Assembly (NCBI GenBank): GCA_002347565.1 | Contig: DDXR01000087.1 | Location: forward strand, 1-9,547 | Direction: 5' to 3' | Length of the DNA: 9,547 nucleotides | Source of the DNA: a bacterium UBP2_UBA2255 | Lineage (GTDB): Bacteria > Edwardsbacteria > AC1 > EtOH8 | Part shown: piece by piece, positions 1 through 6,344 of the stretch | Layout: each line of letters opens with the position of its first letter | Position numbering within the stretch: position 1 is the stretch's first letter | Position numbers and translations under genes: made by a program | Notes under the pieces: model-generated | What the model saw: only the letters and a program-made list of their open reading frames with translations | What the model was told of the DNA's origin: nothing | The model's database searches: none

Positions 1-810
1 CGCGCCCGGCGCCCAGGGATTGTAGGGCCAGACCGACGTGTCGAAGTGCCCGCCGGCGATGTAGACGACGCTGGTGTCTGTCGCGCCGGGGATGGTGGCG
101 ATCACGTTCCTGATCTTATGGGTGTCCGTGGTGCCGAAGTAGGACTGGAGGTAGGCCTGAAAGCCGGGGTCGACGAAGGAATCGATCGCGACGTCGGCGA
201 TCCCGAGGCTTTGGAACTTGCCCTTGATCCAGTCGGCCACCGCGCCATGGTTGGGCGCATAGGTGGAACGGGTGTTGAACGCCTGCAGGGTCTCGACGTC
301 GGCCCGGAAGTGCTCGACCGTCACCAGCTGGGCCAGCGCGGCGATCGCGGGGTCGTACGCCAGGCCGGGGTTGATCACCACGGCCCGGGCATCGACCGGG
401 ATCGGCCGTTGCGGGAACTCGGACACCAGGAACGAGCCGCGGTCGAGGCCCGCGGCCCGGCCGATCTCTCCGGCGCGGACCAGGACCATGCCGTCGGCCG
501 CGAACAGCGGCGCCAGGCCCGGGTCGGCGGCCGCCCCCTTCCGTCTGGCGCCCACCCAGCGCAGATCGCGGGTGTCGCCGCTGTACACAAGCGAAACGGT
601 CGCGATGGCGGGATAGCGCCGGGGATCCGGCCTCATGCCGACCAACAGCGCCGATGCGCCGATGTGATACACCGGCAGGGCGTTGTCGGCCGCGAAGCGG
701 TAGGCGTTTGTTCCGGGTGCCAGATCCACTCGATACAATGTAACCGGCGTGGCGTTGAGCGCCGCAGCGGCCGTGATCACCGCCAGGGCAGGCAGGAATG
801 CCTTCATCAT
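1..810 (-). CDS. Exported M28-family metallopeptidase, N-terminal 270 residues (cut by left edge)
   Basis: This gene starts at ATG 810 and stays open to base 1, so only its N-terminal part is here. The protein starts MMKAFLPALAVITAAAALNA, a typical signal peptide with a probable cleavage site near residue 20 (A-L-N-A), so export is expected. A region of about 200 residues without motifs I recognise follows. Then comes VIATIPGATDTSVVYIAGGHFDT, where GGHFDT at residues 253-258 matches the first metal-binding H-x-D motif of M28 zinc aminopeptidases (His255, Asp257). The visible sequence ends in APGA, just where the family normally has the bridging Asp (APGADDxGSG). Most catalytic residues therefore lie outside the window, and activity cannot be judged. 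It follows htpX after 53 bp with only a weak GGAA ribosome site, and is probably the last visible gene of the radical SAM/kinase/HtpX unit. The family is fairly sure; the substrate is unknown. Confidence 0.82.
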   Translation of the reverse strand, partial: MMKAFLPALAVITAAAALNATPVTLYRVDLAPGTNAYRFAADNALPVYHIGASALLVGMRPDPRRYPAIATVSLVYSGDTRDLRWVGARRKGAAADPGLAPLFAADGMVLVRAGEIGRAAGLDRGSFLVSEFPQRPIPVDARAVVINPGLAYDPAIAALAQLVTVEHFRADVETLQAFNTRSTYAPNHGAVADWIKGKFQSLGIADVAIDSFVDPGFQAYLQSYFGTTDTHKIRNVIATIPGATDTSVVYIAGGHFDTSVWPYNPWAPGA

Positions 811-863
811 GGTTCGTTCCGATCGGCTGTGGTTTGGATGGTTGCTGCGGGTGTCGGCAGCGG

Positions 864-1709
864 TCAGCCCCGGGGCATCGCCCGCAGCCGGGCGATGCGC
901 TCCTCCAGCGGGGGGTGCGTGGCGAACATCGACATCAGGCTTTTCCCCGACAGCGGGTTGACGATGAACAGGTGGGCCGACGAGGGGCTGGCGTTCATCG
1001 GCACGGCCTGGGCCCCGCGGGAGAGCTTCTCCAGCGCGCCGGCCAGCCCGTGCGGATTCCCGGCGATCCGCGCGCCCCCCTCGTCCGCGCCGTACTCCCG
1101 GGTGCGGGATATCCACAGCTGGATCAGCAGGGCGGCGAGCGGCGCCACGATCATCAGGGCCAGGCCGGCCAGGCCGCCGCCCCGGTCACGGTCGCGGCCC
1201 CCGTACCCGCCGAACATCGCGGCCCACCCCGCCATCCGGGCGATCATGGTGATGGCGCCGGCCAGGGTGGCCACCACCGTGGCCAGCAGGATGTCGCGGT
1301 GCTTGATGTGCGCCAGCTCGTGGGCGATCACCCCCTCCAGCTCGGCCCGATCCAGCAGCCGCGTGATGCCCTCGGTCACCGCCACCGAGGCGTGGGCCGG
1401 GTTGCGGCCGGTGGCGAAGGCGTTGGGCGAGGCCGACGGGATGATGTGCACCCTGGGCATCGGGATGCCGGCCCGGGTGGCCAGGCCGCGCACGATGGCG
1501 TGGAGCTCCGGCGCCTCGGCCTCGGTGACCTGCCGGGCGCCGTAGGACATCAGTGCGATCTTGTCCGAGAACCAGTAGGTGAACAGGTTCATTCCGCCGG
1601 CCAGCACCAGCGCCATCACCATGCCCTGCCGCCCGCCGAAATGGTCTCCCAGGTAGACCAGCAGGACGGTCATGCCGGTCATCAGCAGCAGCGTTTTCAT
1701 CATGTTCAT
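864..1709 (-). CDS. htpX: HtpX-family membrane zinc metalloprotease
   Basis: This is an inner-membrane M48 protease that degrades misfolded membrane proteins with its active site facing the cytoplasm (family knowledge). The 281-residue product has two N-terminal membrane segments (about residues 5-21 and 29-47). It carries the catalytic HELAH motif in GVIAHELAHIKHRD (His130, Glu131, His134) and two further hydrophobic stretches (about 140-165 and 180-200). SRTREYGAD then supplies the third zinc ligand, Glu205. The ATHPPLEERIARL tail is also typical of HtpX, and the length is normal. The frame is open up to 1784, but I chose ATG 1709 because the extra residues are polar and GGGGGGA sits 7 bases upstream of it. 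ATG codons at 1703 and 1700 are alternatives. The stretch between the membrane segments and the catalytic domain (PSASPNAFATGRNP) is the family signature. It lies 43 bp after a response-regulator gene, with a bridging mini-ORF between them, which suggests control together with the two-component pair. Confidence 0.96.
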   Translation of the reverse strand: MNMMKTLLLMTGMTVLLVYLGDHFGGRQGMVMALVLAGGMNLFTYWFSDKIALMSYGARQVTEAEAPELHAIVRGLATRAGIPMPRVHIIPSASPNAFATGRNPAHASVAVTEGITRLLDRAELEGVIAHELAHIKHRDILLATVVATLAGAITMIARMAGWAAMFGGYGGRDRDRGGGLAGLALMIVAPLAALLIQLWISRTREYGADEGGARIAGNPHGLAGALEKLSRGAQAVPMNASPSSAHLFIVNPLSGKSLMSMFATHPPLEERIARLRAMPRG

Positions 1710-1756
1710 CGGTTCGTCCCCCCGTTCCTCCCCTTGCCGGCTGTTGTGGTCCTCAT
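1706..1756 (-). other. Bridging 16-codon mini-ORF between the receiver gene and htpX
   Basis: A 16-codon frame (MRTTTAGKGRNGGTNR) begins at ATG 1756-1754, which overlaps the TGA stop of the receiver gene as ATGA. It ends at TGA 1708-1706, which overlaps the htpX start ATG 1709 in the same ATGA way. Ribosomes finishing the receiver could restart here and be delivered exactly onto the htpX start. The purine-rich htpX ribosome site lies inside this frame. The peptide is basic and low in complexity, so any function is more likely in the act of translation than in the product. It may be a chance arrangement. Confidence 0.35.
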
Positions 1757-2157
1757 GGTGCCGCGGGCTCCCCCGCGGCGGCATCCGCGCCCGGTTTGCG
1801 GCCGGGATGCAGGAGCTTCTCGATGGTGCCCTTGAGCTCGTCCAGGTTGCCGGATTTCACCAAGTAGGCGTCGGCCAGCCACGAGGAGAAATCGGCCTGG
1901 TACGACGGGTAGGCGGTGTTGATGACGATCGGCATCCGGCGGTCGCGGGCCCGCAGCCATTTGAGCGCCTCCAGCCCGCCTTCGGCCTCGGCCAGTTTCA
2001 GGTCCAGCACCACCAGCTCGATGCCGCCCCGCTCGAAGATCTCGCGGGCCTGGGCCACCGTGGCCGCGGTTTCGGCCTGATGGCCGGCCCCGGACAGCTC
2101 CATGGCATAGAGCCGCCTGATGTTCTCCTCGTCATCGACGACCAGGATCCTGGCCAT
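1753..2157 (-). CDS. Stand-alone response regulator receiver protein
   Basis: This 134-residue protein is almost entirely one CheY-like receiver domain: the phosphate acceptor of a two-component pair. It shows the acidic pair Asp8-Asp9 in ILVVDDEENIRRL, the phosphoacceptor Asp52 in LVVLDLKL, Thr81 in VINTAYPS and Lys101 in YLVKSGNLDELK. All the expected catalytic positions are therefore present. No DNA-binding or enzymatic output domain follows, only an Ala/Pro-rich tail (GADAAAGEPAAP). It probably acts through protein contacts or passes phosphate on. ATG 2157 has a strong ribosome site (GGGGGGAG, 4 bases upstream). It starts 27 bp after the histidine kinase gene, which is almost certainly its partner. 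The YPSYQADF segment after Thr81 is also common in receivers that follow soluble GAF-type kinases. Confidence 0.95.
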   Translation of the reverse strand: MARILVVDDEENIRRLYAMELSGAGHQAETAATVAQAREIFERGGIELVVLDLKLAEAEGGLEALKWLRARDRRMPIVINTAYPSYQADFSSWLADAYLVKSGNLDELKGTIEKLLHPGRKPGADAAAGEPAAP

Positions 2158-2161
2158 GTCG

Positions 2162-2169
2162 CTCCCCCC
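2162..2169 (-). promoter_or_regulatory. Ribosome binding site of the receiver gene
   Basis: On the minus strand GGGGGGAG ends 4 bases before ATG 2157. It is one of the clearest Shine-Dalgarno-like sites in the window and fixes the start of the receiver gene. Confidence 0.6.
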
Positions 2170-2184
2170 GTCTGGTGTTGCCGG

Positions 2185-3822
2185 TCACTGCCGCACCGGA
2201 ATGTTGATGATGAAGGTCGTGCCCCGCCCCTCGCCCGGGACCGCCCGGATCGTCCCGCGGTGTCCCTCCACGATCTTCTTGCTGACCGCCAGCCCGATCC
2301 CCAGCCCGTGCTTGCTGGTGGTGAAGCGGGGCTCGAAGATCCTCCCCAGGGCGTCCGGCGGAATGCCCGTTCCGGTGTCGGCCACCGCCAGCTCGATGCC
2401 GCCCGCGGTCAGCCGGGCCCGCAGGCTGACGGTCCCGCCGTCCGGCATCGCGTGGATCGCGTTCTTGATGACGTTGAGCAGCACCTGCGGAAACTGCTGC
2501 ATGTCCAGCCACACCGGCGGCAGCGAGGGCGCGACATCCAGCTCGACGGCGATGCCCTTGTCCCGGCATTCCTGGCGTAGCAGGCGGACGCAGCTGCCGA
2601 CCACCGCCGCGATGTCGGCCCGGGCCAGCACCGGATCCTTGAACCGGGCCACTTCCAGCGTGTCCGACAGCACGCCCTCCAGCCGCTCGATCTCGCAGCG
2701 GATCACCGTCAGCTGCTCCCGGAACGGCTCCGCCTGCTCCCGCCGTCCGATCATGGCGTTGACGTAGCCGCCGATCGACACCAGCGGCGTCCGGATCTCG
2801 TGGGCCAGCGTGGCGGCGATCTCGCCGATGGCCGCCATCCGCTCGGCCTTCAGCAGGTGCTCCTGGCTGTCGGCCAGCTCGCGGATCTTCTCCTGCAGCC
2901 GGGCGTACAGCCGCGCGTTCTTGACGGATGACGCCGCCTGGCCGGCGAAGATCCCCATCAGCACCAGATCGGCCTCGGTCACCGGCAGGCCGGTGATGAT
3001 GTTGTCCGCCATCAGCAGTCCCAGCGTCTCGCCGTCCGCCACCAGCGGCACCACCGCGAAGGCGCCGACACCGAAATGGGCGCCGACGCCGGCCGTGGCC
3101 GGGTCGGCAGCCGCATCGGCCACCAGGAAGGACCGCTGCTCCCGCGCCGCCCGGGACAGGATGTCCGAAGGGTCGTCCAGCGCGACCCGGTACCGGCGCA
3201 CCAGCTCGGCGACATGGGCGTTGCCGCGGACCTGGTCGTGGGGCGTCAGGGCCAGGTCGCTGAACGAGCGCGGCGATCGCTGCAGCTCGTCCCAAATCCG
3301 CCCGGCGTCATCCGGGCCGGTGGGGCCCACCGCCAGCTTGCCGGCCAGCCGCCCCCCCTGCTCGTCGACCAGGAACAGGAAAGCCCGGTTGAGGCTCAGG
3401 ATCTCGGCGGCGGTGACCCCGGTCAGGATGATGTGGAAGATCTGGTCCTGGTCGAGCGTGCTCTGCAGGGCCTTGCTGACCTGGTCCAGGATCGACAGGC
3501 TGCGGATCTTCTGCTTCAGGGACTGGTTGATCTCCACCAGCTCGGAGTTGTAGCCCCCCATCTCCTCCAGCACCTTGTGCAGGGTGTCGCAGAAGACGTG
3601 CTCGGAGATGCGGCGGCCGGTGCTGCGCTCGATGATGCGGTGGAAGTGCCGGCAGCCGCGGCAGCACTGGGACAGGCGGTCCCGGAAGCTGCGCCGTTCG
3701 CCGTCGAAGCAGACCCTGGGCTCGGACAGCCAGCAGCGCCGGTCGCCGCGCCGGCGCACCGGGCAGGCCTCCTGGCCGCACGCCTTTGCCTCCCAGCAGC
3801 GTTCGGTCACGGCCGGGGGCAC
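2185..3822 (-). CDS. Soluble two-CW / GAF sensor histidine kinase
   Basis: A cytoplasmic sensor kinase with no membrane segment. Residues 9-60 form a Cys-rich N-terminal domain with two Cys-Trp pairs (CW at 9-10 and 30-31; other Cys at 15, 20, 38, 53, 54 and 57), as in 'two-CW' domains, and probably metal-binding. A short coiled-coil-like stretch (about 95-120) and a GAF domain (about 120-300) follow, then a second helix leading into the dimerisation domain. The phosphorylated His341 is in LAHEIRTPLVSIGGYVN. The ATPase domain has the N box (LLNVIKNAIHAM, about 448-459), G1 box (DTGTGIPPD, 482-490), F box (FEPRFTTS) and G2 box (GLGIGLAVSKKIVEGHRG, from 506). Coordinates use the longest frame, starting at GTG 3822. 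GTG 3810 (Val5) is at least as likely: it gives MTERCWE, usual for this domain, and overlaps the stop of a bridging mini-ORF. Neither start has a clear ribosome site. The receiver gene 27 bp downstream is its likely partner. Confidence 0.95.
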   Translation of the reverse strand: MPPAVTERCWEAKACGQEACPVRRRGDRRCWLSEPRVCFDGERRSFRDRLSQCCRGCRHFHRIIERSTGRRISEHVFCDTLHKVLEEMGGYNSELVEINQSLKQKIRSLSILDQVSKALQSTLDQDQIFHIILTGVTAAEILSLNRAFLFLVDEQGGRLAGKLAVGPTGPDDAGRIWDELQRSPRSFSDLALTPHDQVRGNAHVAELVRRYRVALDDPSDILSRAAREQRSFLVADAAADPATAGVGAHFGVGAFAVVPLVADGETLGLLMADNIITGLPVTEADLVLMGIFAGQAASSVKNARLYARLQEKIRELADSQEHLLKAERMAAIGEIAATLAHEIRTPLVSIGGYVNAMIGRREQAEPFREQLTVIRCEIERLEGVLSDTLEVARFKDPVLARADIAAVVGSCVRLLRQECRDKGIAVELDVAPSLPPVWLDMQQFPQVLLNVIKNAIHAMPDGGTVSLRARLTAGGIELAVADTGTGIPPDALGRIFEPRFTTSKHGLGIGLAVSKKIVEGHRGTIRAVPGEGRGTTFIINIPVRQ

Positions 3823-3848
3823 CCGGTGCGGTTGATCGGAATCGTCAT
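3807..3848 (-). other. Bridging 13-codon mini-ORF between the radical SAM and kinase genes
   Basis: A 13-codon frame (MTIPINRTGCPRP) begins at ATG 3848-3846, overlapping the radical SAM stop as ATGA. It ends at TGA 3809-3807, overlapping GTG 3810 of the kinase gene as GTGA. It has a better ribosome site (AAGG, 5 bases upstream, inside the radical SAM gene) than either candidate kinase start. It is in a different frame from the kinase, so it is not simply a missed N-terminus unless there is a sequence error or a programmed frameshift. It could couple kinase translation to the radical SAM gene. It could also be chance. Confidence 0.4.
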
Positions 3849-4810
3849 GCTTCCCTTACGATGGCGTCGTGCCGGCCGCCGCCGGACCCGTCCAGCTCCT
3901 GGCGCCAGCCGTTCTTCAGCCCGGATTCCTCCAGCCATTCCAGCGCCCGCCCGTACTCCGCCGCCGTGAGGGGCCGTCCCAGCTCCGGCAGGCCGATCGC
4001 ACGGTGGGCCGGAAAGTACTGGGCCATCAGCGACAGGTGGACCTCCGGCGAGATTTCCCGCGCCAGGAACGACAGCGCCTCGCGCGTCTGCGACAAGCCG
4101 CCCGGCAGCACCAGGTGGCGCACGATCATGCCGCGCAGGGCCACGCCATCGCCGTCGCAGCGCAGGGGACCGACCTGGCGCCACATCTCCCCCAGCGCCG
4201 CGGCGTTGACCTCAGGGTAGTCCGGCGCGCCGGAATGCCGCCCGCTGACACCGCCATCGCGGTACCGGAGGTCCGGCAGGTAAATGTCGATCACGCCGTC
4301 CAGCAGTGACAGGGTCTCGGGAGAATCGTAGCCGCTGGAATTGTAGACCAACGGGATCGAGAGCCCCGCCGCCGCCGCCAACGCCAACGCCTCCAGCACC
4401 TGCGGCACCACGTGCGACGGCGTCACCAGGTTGATGTTGTGGCAGCCGCGCCGCTGCAGGGCGAGCATCATGCCGGCCAGCTCGTCGTCGGAGACCTCCC
4501 GGCCCTGGCCCTGCTGGCTGATCGGCCAGTTCTGGCAGTAGGCGCAACGCAGGCTGCAGCCGGAGAAGAAGATGGTGCCCGACCCGCGGCTGCCCGAGAT
4601 CGGCGGCTCCTCGCCGTGGTGCGCGTTGTGGCTGGCGACCATTGCCAGCGCGCCGCTTCGGCAGTACCCGGGCCGGCCGGCCAGGCGGTCCACCCCGCAG
4701 CGGCGCGGGCATAATTGACACGAAGCCAGGAGGCGCCTGGCGTCCTGGCTTCGTTTTGTCAGCTGTCCCGACCGATGGAGACGGACGTAAGCCGGTTCGA
4801 ACCTCACCAT
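3845..4810 (-). CDS. PflX-type radical SAM protein (COG1313)
   Basis: A radical SAM iron-sulfur protein of the family annotated as putative pyruvate formate-lyase activating enzyme or PflX. The true substrate is unknown. The 321-residue product starts with a second Cys motif, CQLCPRRCGVDRLAGRPGYC (Cys31, 34, 38 and 50), which is the family hallmark. HGEEPPISGSRGSGTIFFSGC follows, and then the radical SAM cluster CSLRCAYCQN (CX3CX2C; Cys85, 89 and 92). Further family blocks are GCHNINLVTPSHVVPQ (122-137), VYNSSGYDSPETL (155-167), DIYLPDLRY (175-183), RGMIVRHLVLPG (226-237) and MAQYFPAH (262-269). The length is normal and all cluster cysteines are present. The frame is open further upstream, but only ATG 4810 (or GTG 4807) makes sense, because the rest lies in the flavodoxin gene. 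A promoter ends 3 bases before ATG 4810, so a leaderless message is possible. The nearby flavodoxin could supply electrons, but this is inference. No glycyl-radical enzyme partner gene is visible. Confidence 0.94.
   Translation of the reverse strand: MVRFEPAYVRLHRSGQLTKRSQDARRLLASCQLCPRRCGVDRLAGRPGYCRSGALAMVASHNAHHGEEPPISGSRGSGTIFFSGCSLRCAYCQNWPISQQGQGREVSDDELAGMMLALQRRGCHNINLVTPSHVVPQVLEALALAAAAGLSIPLVYNSSGYDSPETLSLLDGVIDIYLPDLRYRDGGVSGRHSGAPDYPEVNAAALGEMWRQVGPLRCDGDGVALRGMIVRHLVLPGGLSQTREALSFLAREISPEVHLSLMAQYFPAHRAIGLPELGRPLTAAEYGRALEWLEESGLKNGWRQELDGSGGGRHDAIVREA
4716..4761. repeat. Large stem-loop inside the start of the radical SAM gene
   Basis: A perfect 12-bp inverted repeat: ACGAAGCCAGGA at 4720-4731 and TCCTGGCTTCGT at 4743-4754, with an 11-base loop. 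With a 3-base bulge it can extend by five more pairs (TGACA at 4716-4720 with TGTCA at 4757-4761). On the plus strand it is followed by TTTT, so it resembles a terminator for antisense transcripts. On the coding strand no T run follows. It encodes residues of the radical SAM protein just before the CQLC motif, and the surrounding protein matches the family, so the frame is intact. Confidence 0.7.
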
Positions 4811-4813
4811 ATG

Positions 4814-4842
4814 AATATAGCAAACAACCGCGGCAAAGTCAA
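4814..4842 (-). promoter_or_regulatory. Sigma70-type promoter of the radical SAM/kinase/htpX unit
   Basis: On the minus strand the -35 box TTGACT (4842-4837) and the -10 box TATATT (4819-4814) are separated by exactly 17 bases. They lie in the 68-bp gap between the flavodoxin stop and the radical SAM start. The predicted transcription start is about 4807, on or just inside the start codon at 4810. This would give a leaderless message beginning AUG or GUG. It is the only clear promoter found for the second gene group. Confidence 0.55.
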
Positions 4843-4878
4843 GAGCGGGCGGGCGGTTTGCGGCCGATCGTCCCCGGC

Positions 4879-5445
4879 CTACAGCCGCGATCCGATCATC
4901 CGGGCCTTCCTGATCACGGCCGCCCGCTTCATGACGTCGCGCTTCCCCTTCAGGCCTCCCGCGACGATGCTGCCGGCCGGTTTCAGCTTGAAGCATCCCG
5001 CGAGCAGTTTCTTCAGATACACCGACACGTCCCGATACGTCGCTGGAGGGGCACCGCTGGTGACGATGGTCACCACCTTCTTCCCGGGAAGGAACCGGAC
5101 GTTGAAATCGCGGTCGAAAAAGACGCACCACCGGTCCAGGAACGTCTTCATCGGGCCGGAGACCTGTCCCATATATACGGGGGTCGAGACGATCAGCACA
5201 TCGGCCTTGATGATCTTGCCGACGATGGCCGTCATGTCGTCCTTGCTGTTGCAGGCCGTGGCTGCGGTTGTCCAGCCATCGCAAGCGCGGCGATCGCAGG
5301 CCAGGCATCCGGTGATCCTCTTGCCGTAGAGGTGCACGATCTCGGCCCGATGACCGTGCTTTCTGGCCTCGGCCAGGACCGCGGTGATCAGCGCCGCGCC
5401 GTTGCCGTCACGCCGGGGGCTGCCGTTGAACGCCAGGATGTTCAT
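4879..5445 (-). CDS. Flavodoxin-fold NAD(P)H-dependent FMN reductase with Cys cluster
   Basis: A 188-residue cytoplasmic flavoprotein of the FMN reductase / iron-sulfur flavoprotein group. The FMN phosphate loop is NGSPRRDGNGAAL (residues 7-19). The second flavin loop is STPVYMGQVSGPMKTFLDRW (87-106), and a third conserved strand is VVTIVTSGAPP. Between the loops lies GCLACDRRAC...ACNSKDDM (Cys47, 50, 55 and 65). This corresponds to the Cys motif of iron-sulfur flavoproteins, but with CX2CX4CX9C spacing instead of the compact form I would expect, so cluster binding is uncertain. The start is secure: ATG 5445 overlaps the upstream TPR stop as ATGA and has GAGGA 5 bases upstream. It is the last gene of the helicase/TPR unit. 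The radical SAM gene starts 68 bp later from its own promoter, and the flavoprotein could be its reductant (inference). The natural acceptor is unknown. Confidence 0.93.
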   Translation of the reverse strand: MNILAFNGSPRRDGNGAALITAVLAEARKHGHRAEIVHLYGKRITGCLACDRRACDGWTTAATACNSKDDMTAIVGKIIKADVLIVSTPVYMGQVSGPMKTFLDRWCVFFDRDFNVRFLPGKKVVTIVTSGAPPATYRDVSVYLKKLLAGCFKLKPAGSIVAGGLKGKRDVMKRAAVIRKARMIGSRL

Positions 5446-6344
5446 AATTCCTCGATCCTGCTGTTATCGACGAGGGCTTGCTTCACCCTGGCAATATCGT
5501 TCACGGCGCACTGCATGATCGGTTCATCGCCCAAATGCCGGGAAACAGCGAGCGCCTTCTGCAGGCAATCCAGGCATTCTTCGCCTCGGCCCAATTTCCT
5601 CAGTATCTGCGCTTGGTTGTAGAGAGCGAACTCTTGCTGCACGATGTCCCCCGACTTGTGGCTCAGCTCCAGCGCGGTTTCGTTGTGCCTCAGCGCCATG
5701 GCGTACTGGCCGTTCTCCGTCAGCAGCACGGCGATGTTCATGTGGCTGCTGGCGACATCGGAAAAAGAACCCATCTCCTGCGAGACGGCCATCCTCTCCT
5801 CGAGGTATGCTATCGCCCGCCCTATCTGCTTCCGCTCCCGGCACAGGACCGCATGGCTGTTCAATGAGCTGCACAGGGCATTCTTGAGTCCCAACCGCCT
5901 GGCCTGGCCGGTGGAGGATGTGATCAGCGCCTCAGCCTTGTCGTATTCCCGCACATTGATGGAAACAACAGCCAGCCCGTTCTCGCACCGCAGCCGGCCC
6001 GGCGCGTCACCGAGCTCCCCGTATATCCGCGCCGCCCGCTCGAGCGAGGCCGCCGCCTGCCCGTGTTCGTTGCGCCAGCCCTGCAGCTCCCCCCGCTCCA
6101 TAAGCAATACCGCCTGATGCTGGCGCAGGCCGGCGGCCTCCGCTTTTTCAAGGTCCAGGCGGTACTGCTCCTCCAGCTCCATCCACCGCCCGACCAGGAG
6201 CAGCACCTCGGCCTTGCGGGCCCGCAACTGGAACGGATAGTGGCCCCCGTCCGGAAGCGCCGTCCAGCACCGCCGCCCGGCGCGGCATTTTTGCAGGGGG
6301 CCGGCTTTCGCCCGGTCCCCCGGCGCTCGCTGCGCCGGCTTCAT
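5442..6344 (-). CDS. TPR-repeat protein, second of a tandem pair
   Basis: A 300-residue helical-repeat protein with no signal peptide or membrane segment, predicted to mediate protein contacts in the cytoplasm. After a basic N-terminus (residues 1-24) it has the block CWTALPDGGHYPFQLRARKAEVL, shared with its neighbour. TPR-like units of about 40 residues follow: for example YDKAEALITSSTGQARRLG, GRAIAYLEERMAVSQEMG, GQYAMALRHNETALELSHKSGD and GEECLDCLQKALAVSRHLGD. The start is ATG 6344, which overlaps the upstream TPR stop as ATGA with GGGGAA just before it. The frame is open further upstream to 6935, but that part only shadows the first TPR gene. From about 6060 to 5442 the base composition is lower (about 55-63% GC in sampled stretches) than in its N-terminal part and in its paralogue (about 68-70%). 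Proteins with this type of repeat region often carry kinase, cyclase or ATPase domains in front, and none is present here. Function unknown. Confidence 0.86.
   Translation of the reverse strand: MKPAQRAPGDRAKAGPLQKCRAGRRCWTALPDGGHYPFQLRARKAEVLLLVGRWMELEEQYRLDLEKAEAAGLRQHQAVLLMERGELQGWRNEHGQAAASLERAARIYGELGDAPGRLRCENGLAVVSINVREYDKAEALITSSTGQARRLGLKNALCSSLNSHAVLCRERKQIGRAIAYLEERMAVSQEMGSFSDVASSHMNIAVLLTENGQYAMALRHNETALELSHKSGDIVQQEFALYNQAQILRKLGRGEECLDCLQKALAVSRHLGDEPIMQCAVNDIARVKQALVDNSRIEEL

Noticed and set aside
811..863. Shared GGRACGAACC before the htpX and M28 starts, as a possible regulatory motif
   Set aside because: Ten similar bases in only two places, partly explained by ribosome-site purines; too little to call a site.
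46..1545. 499-codon plus-strand frame
   Set aside because: It runs opposite the M28 peptidase and htpX, both with clear motifs. Its composition is random-like and there is no promoter or ribosome site.
4212..4823. 203-codon minus-strand frame starting just upstream of the radical SAM ATG
   Set aside because: A shadow of the radical SAM gene in another frame, without family motifs.
4843..4878. Possible terminator after the flavoprotein gene
   Set aside because: GC-rich, but no convincing inverted repeat and no T run, so read-through into the radical SAM unit remains possible.
4811..5308. N-terminal extension of the radical SAM frame into the flavoprotein gene
   Set aside because: The extension overlaps a well-supported flavoprotein in another frame, shows no domain, and COG1313 proteins normally start near ATG 4810.
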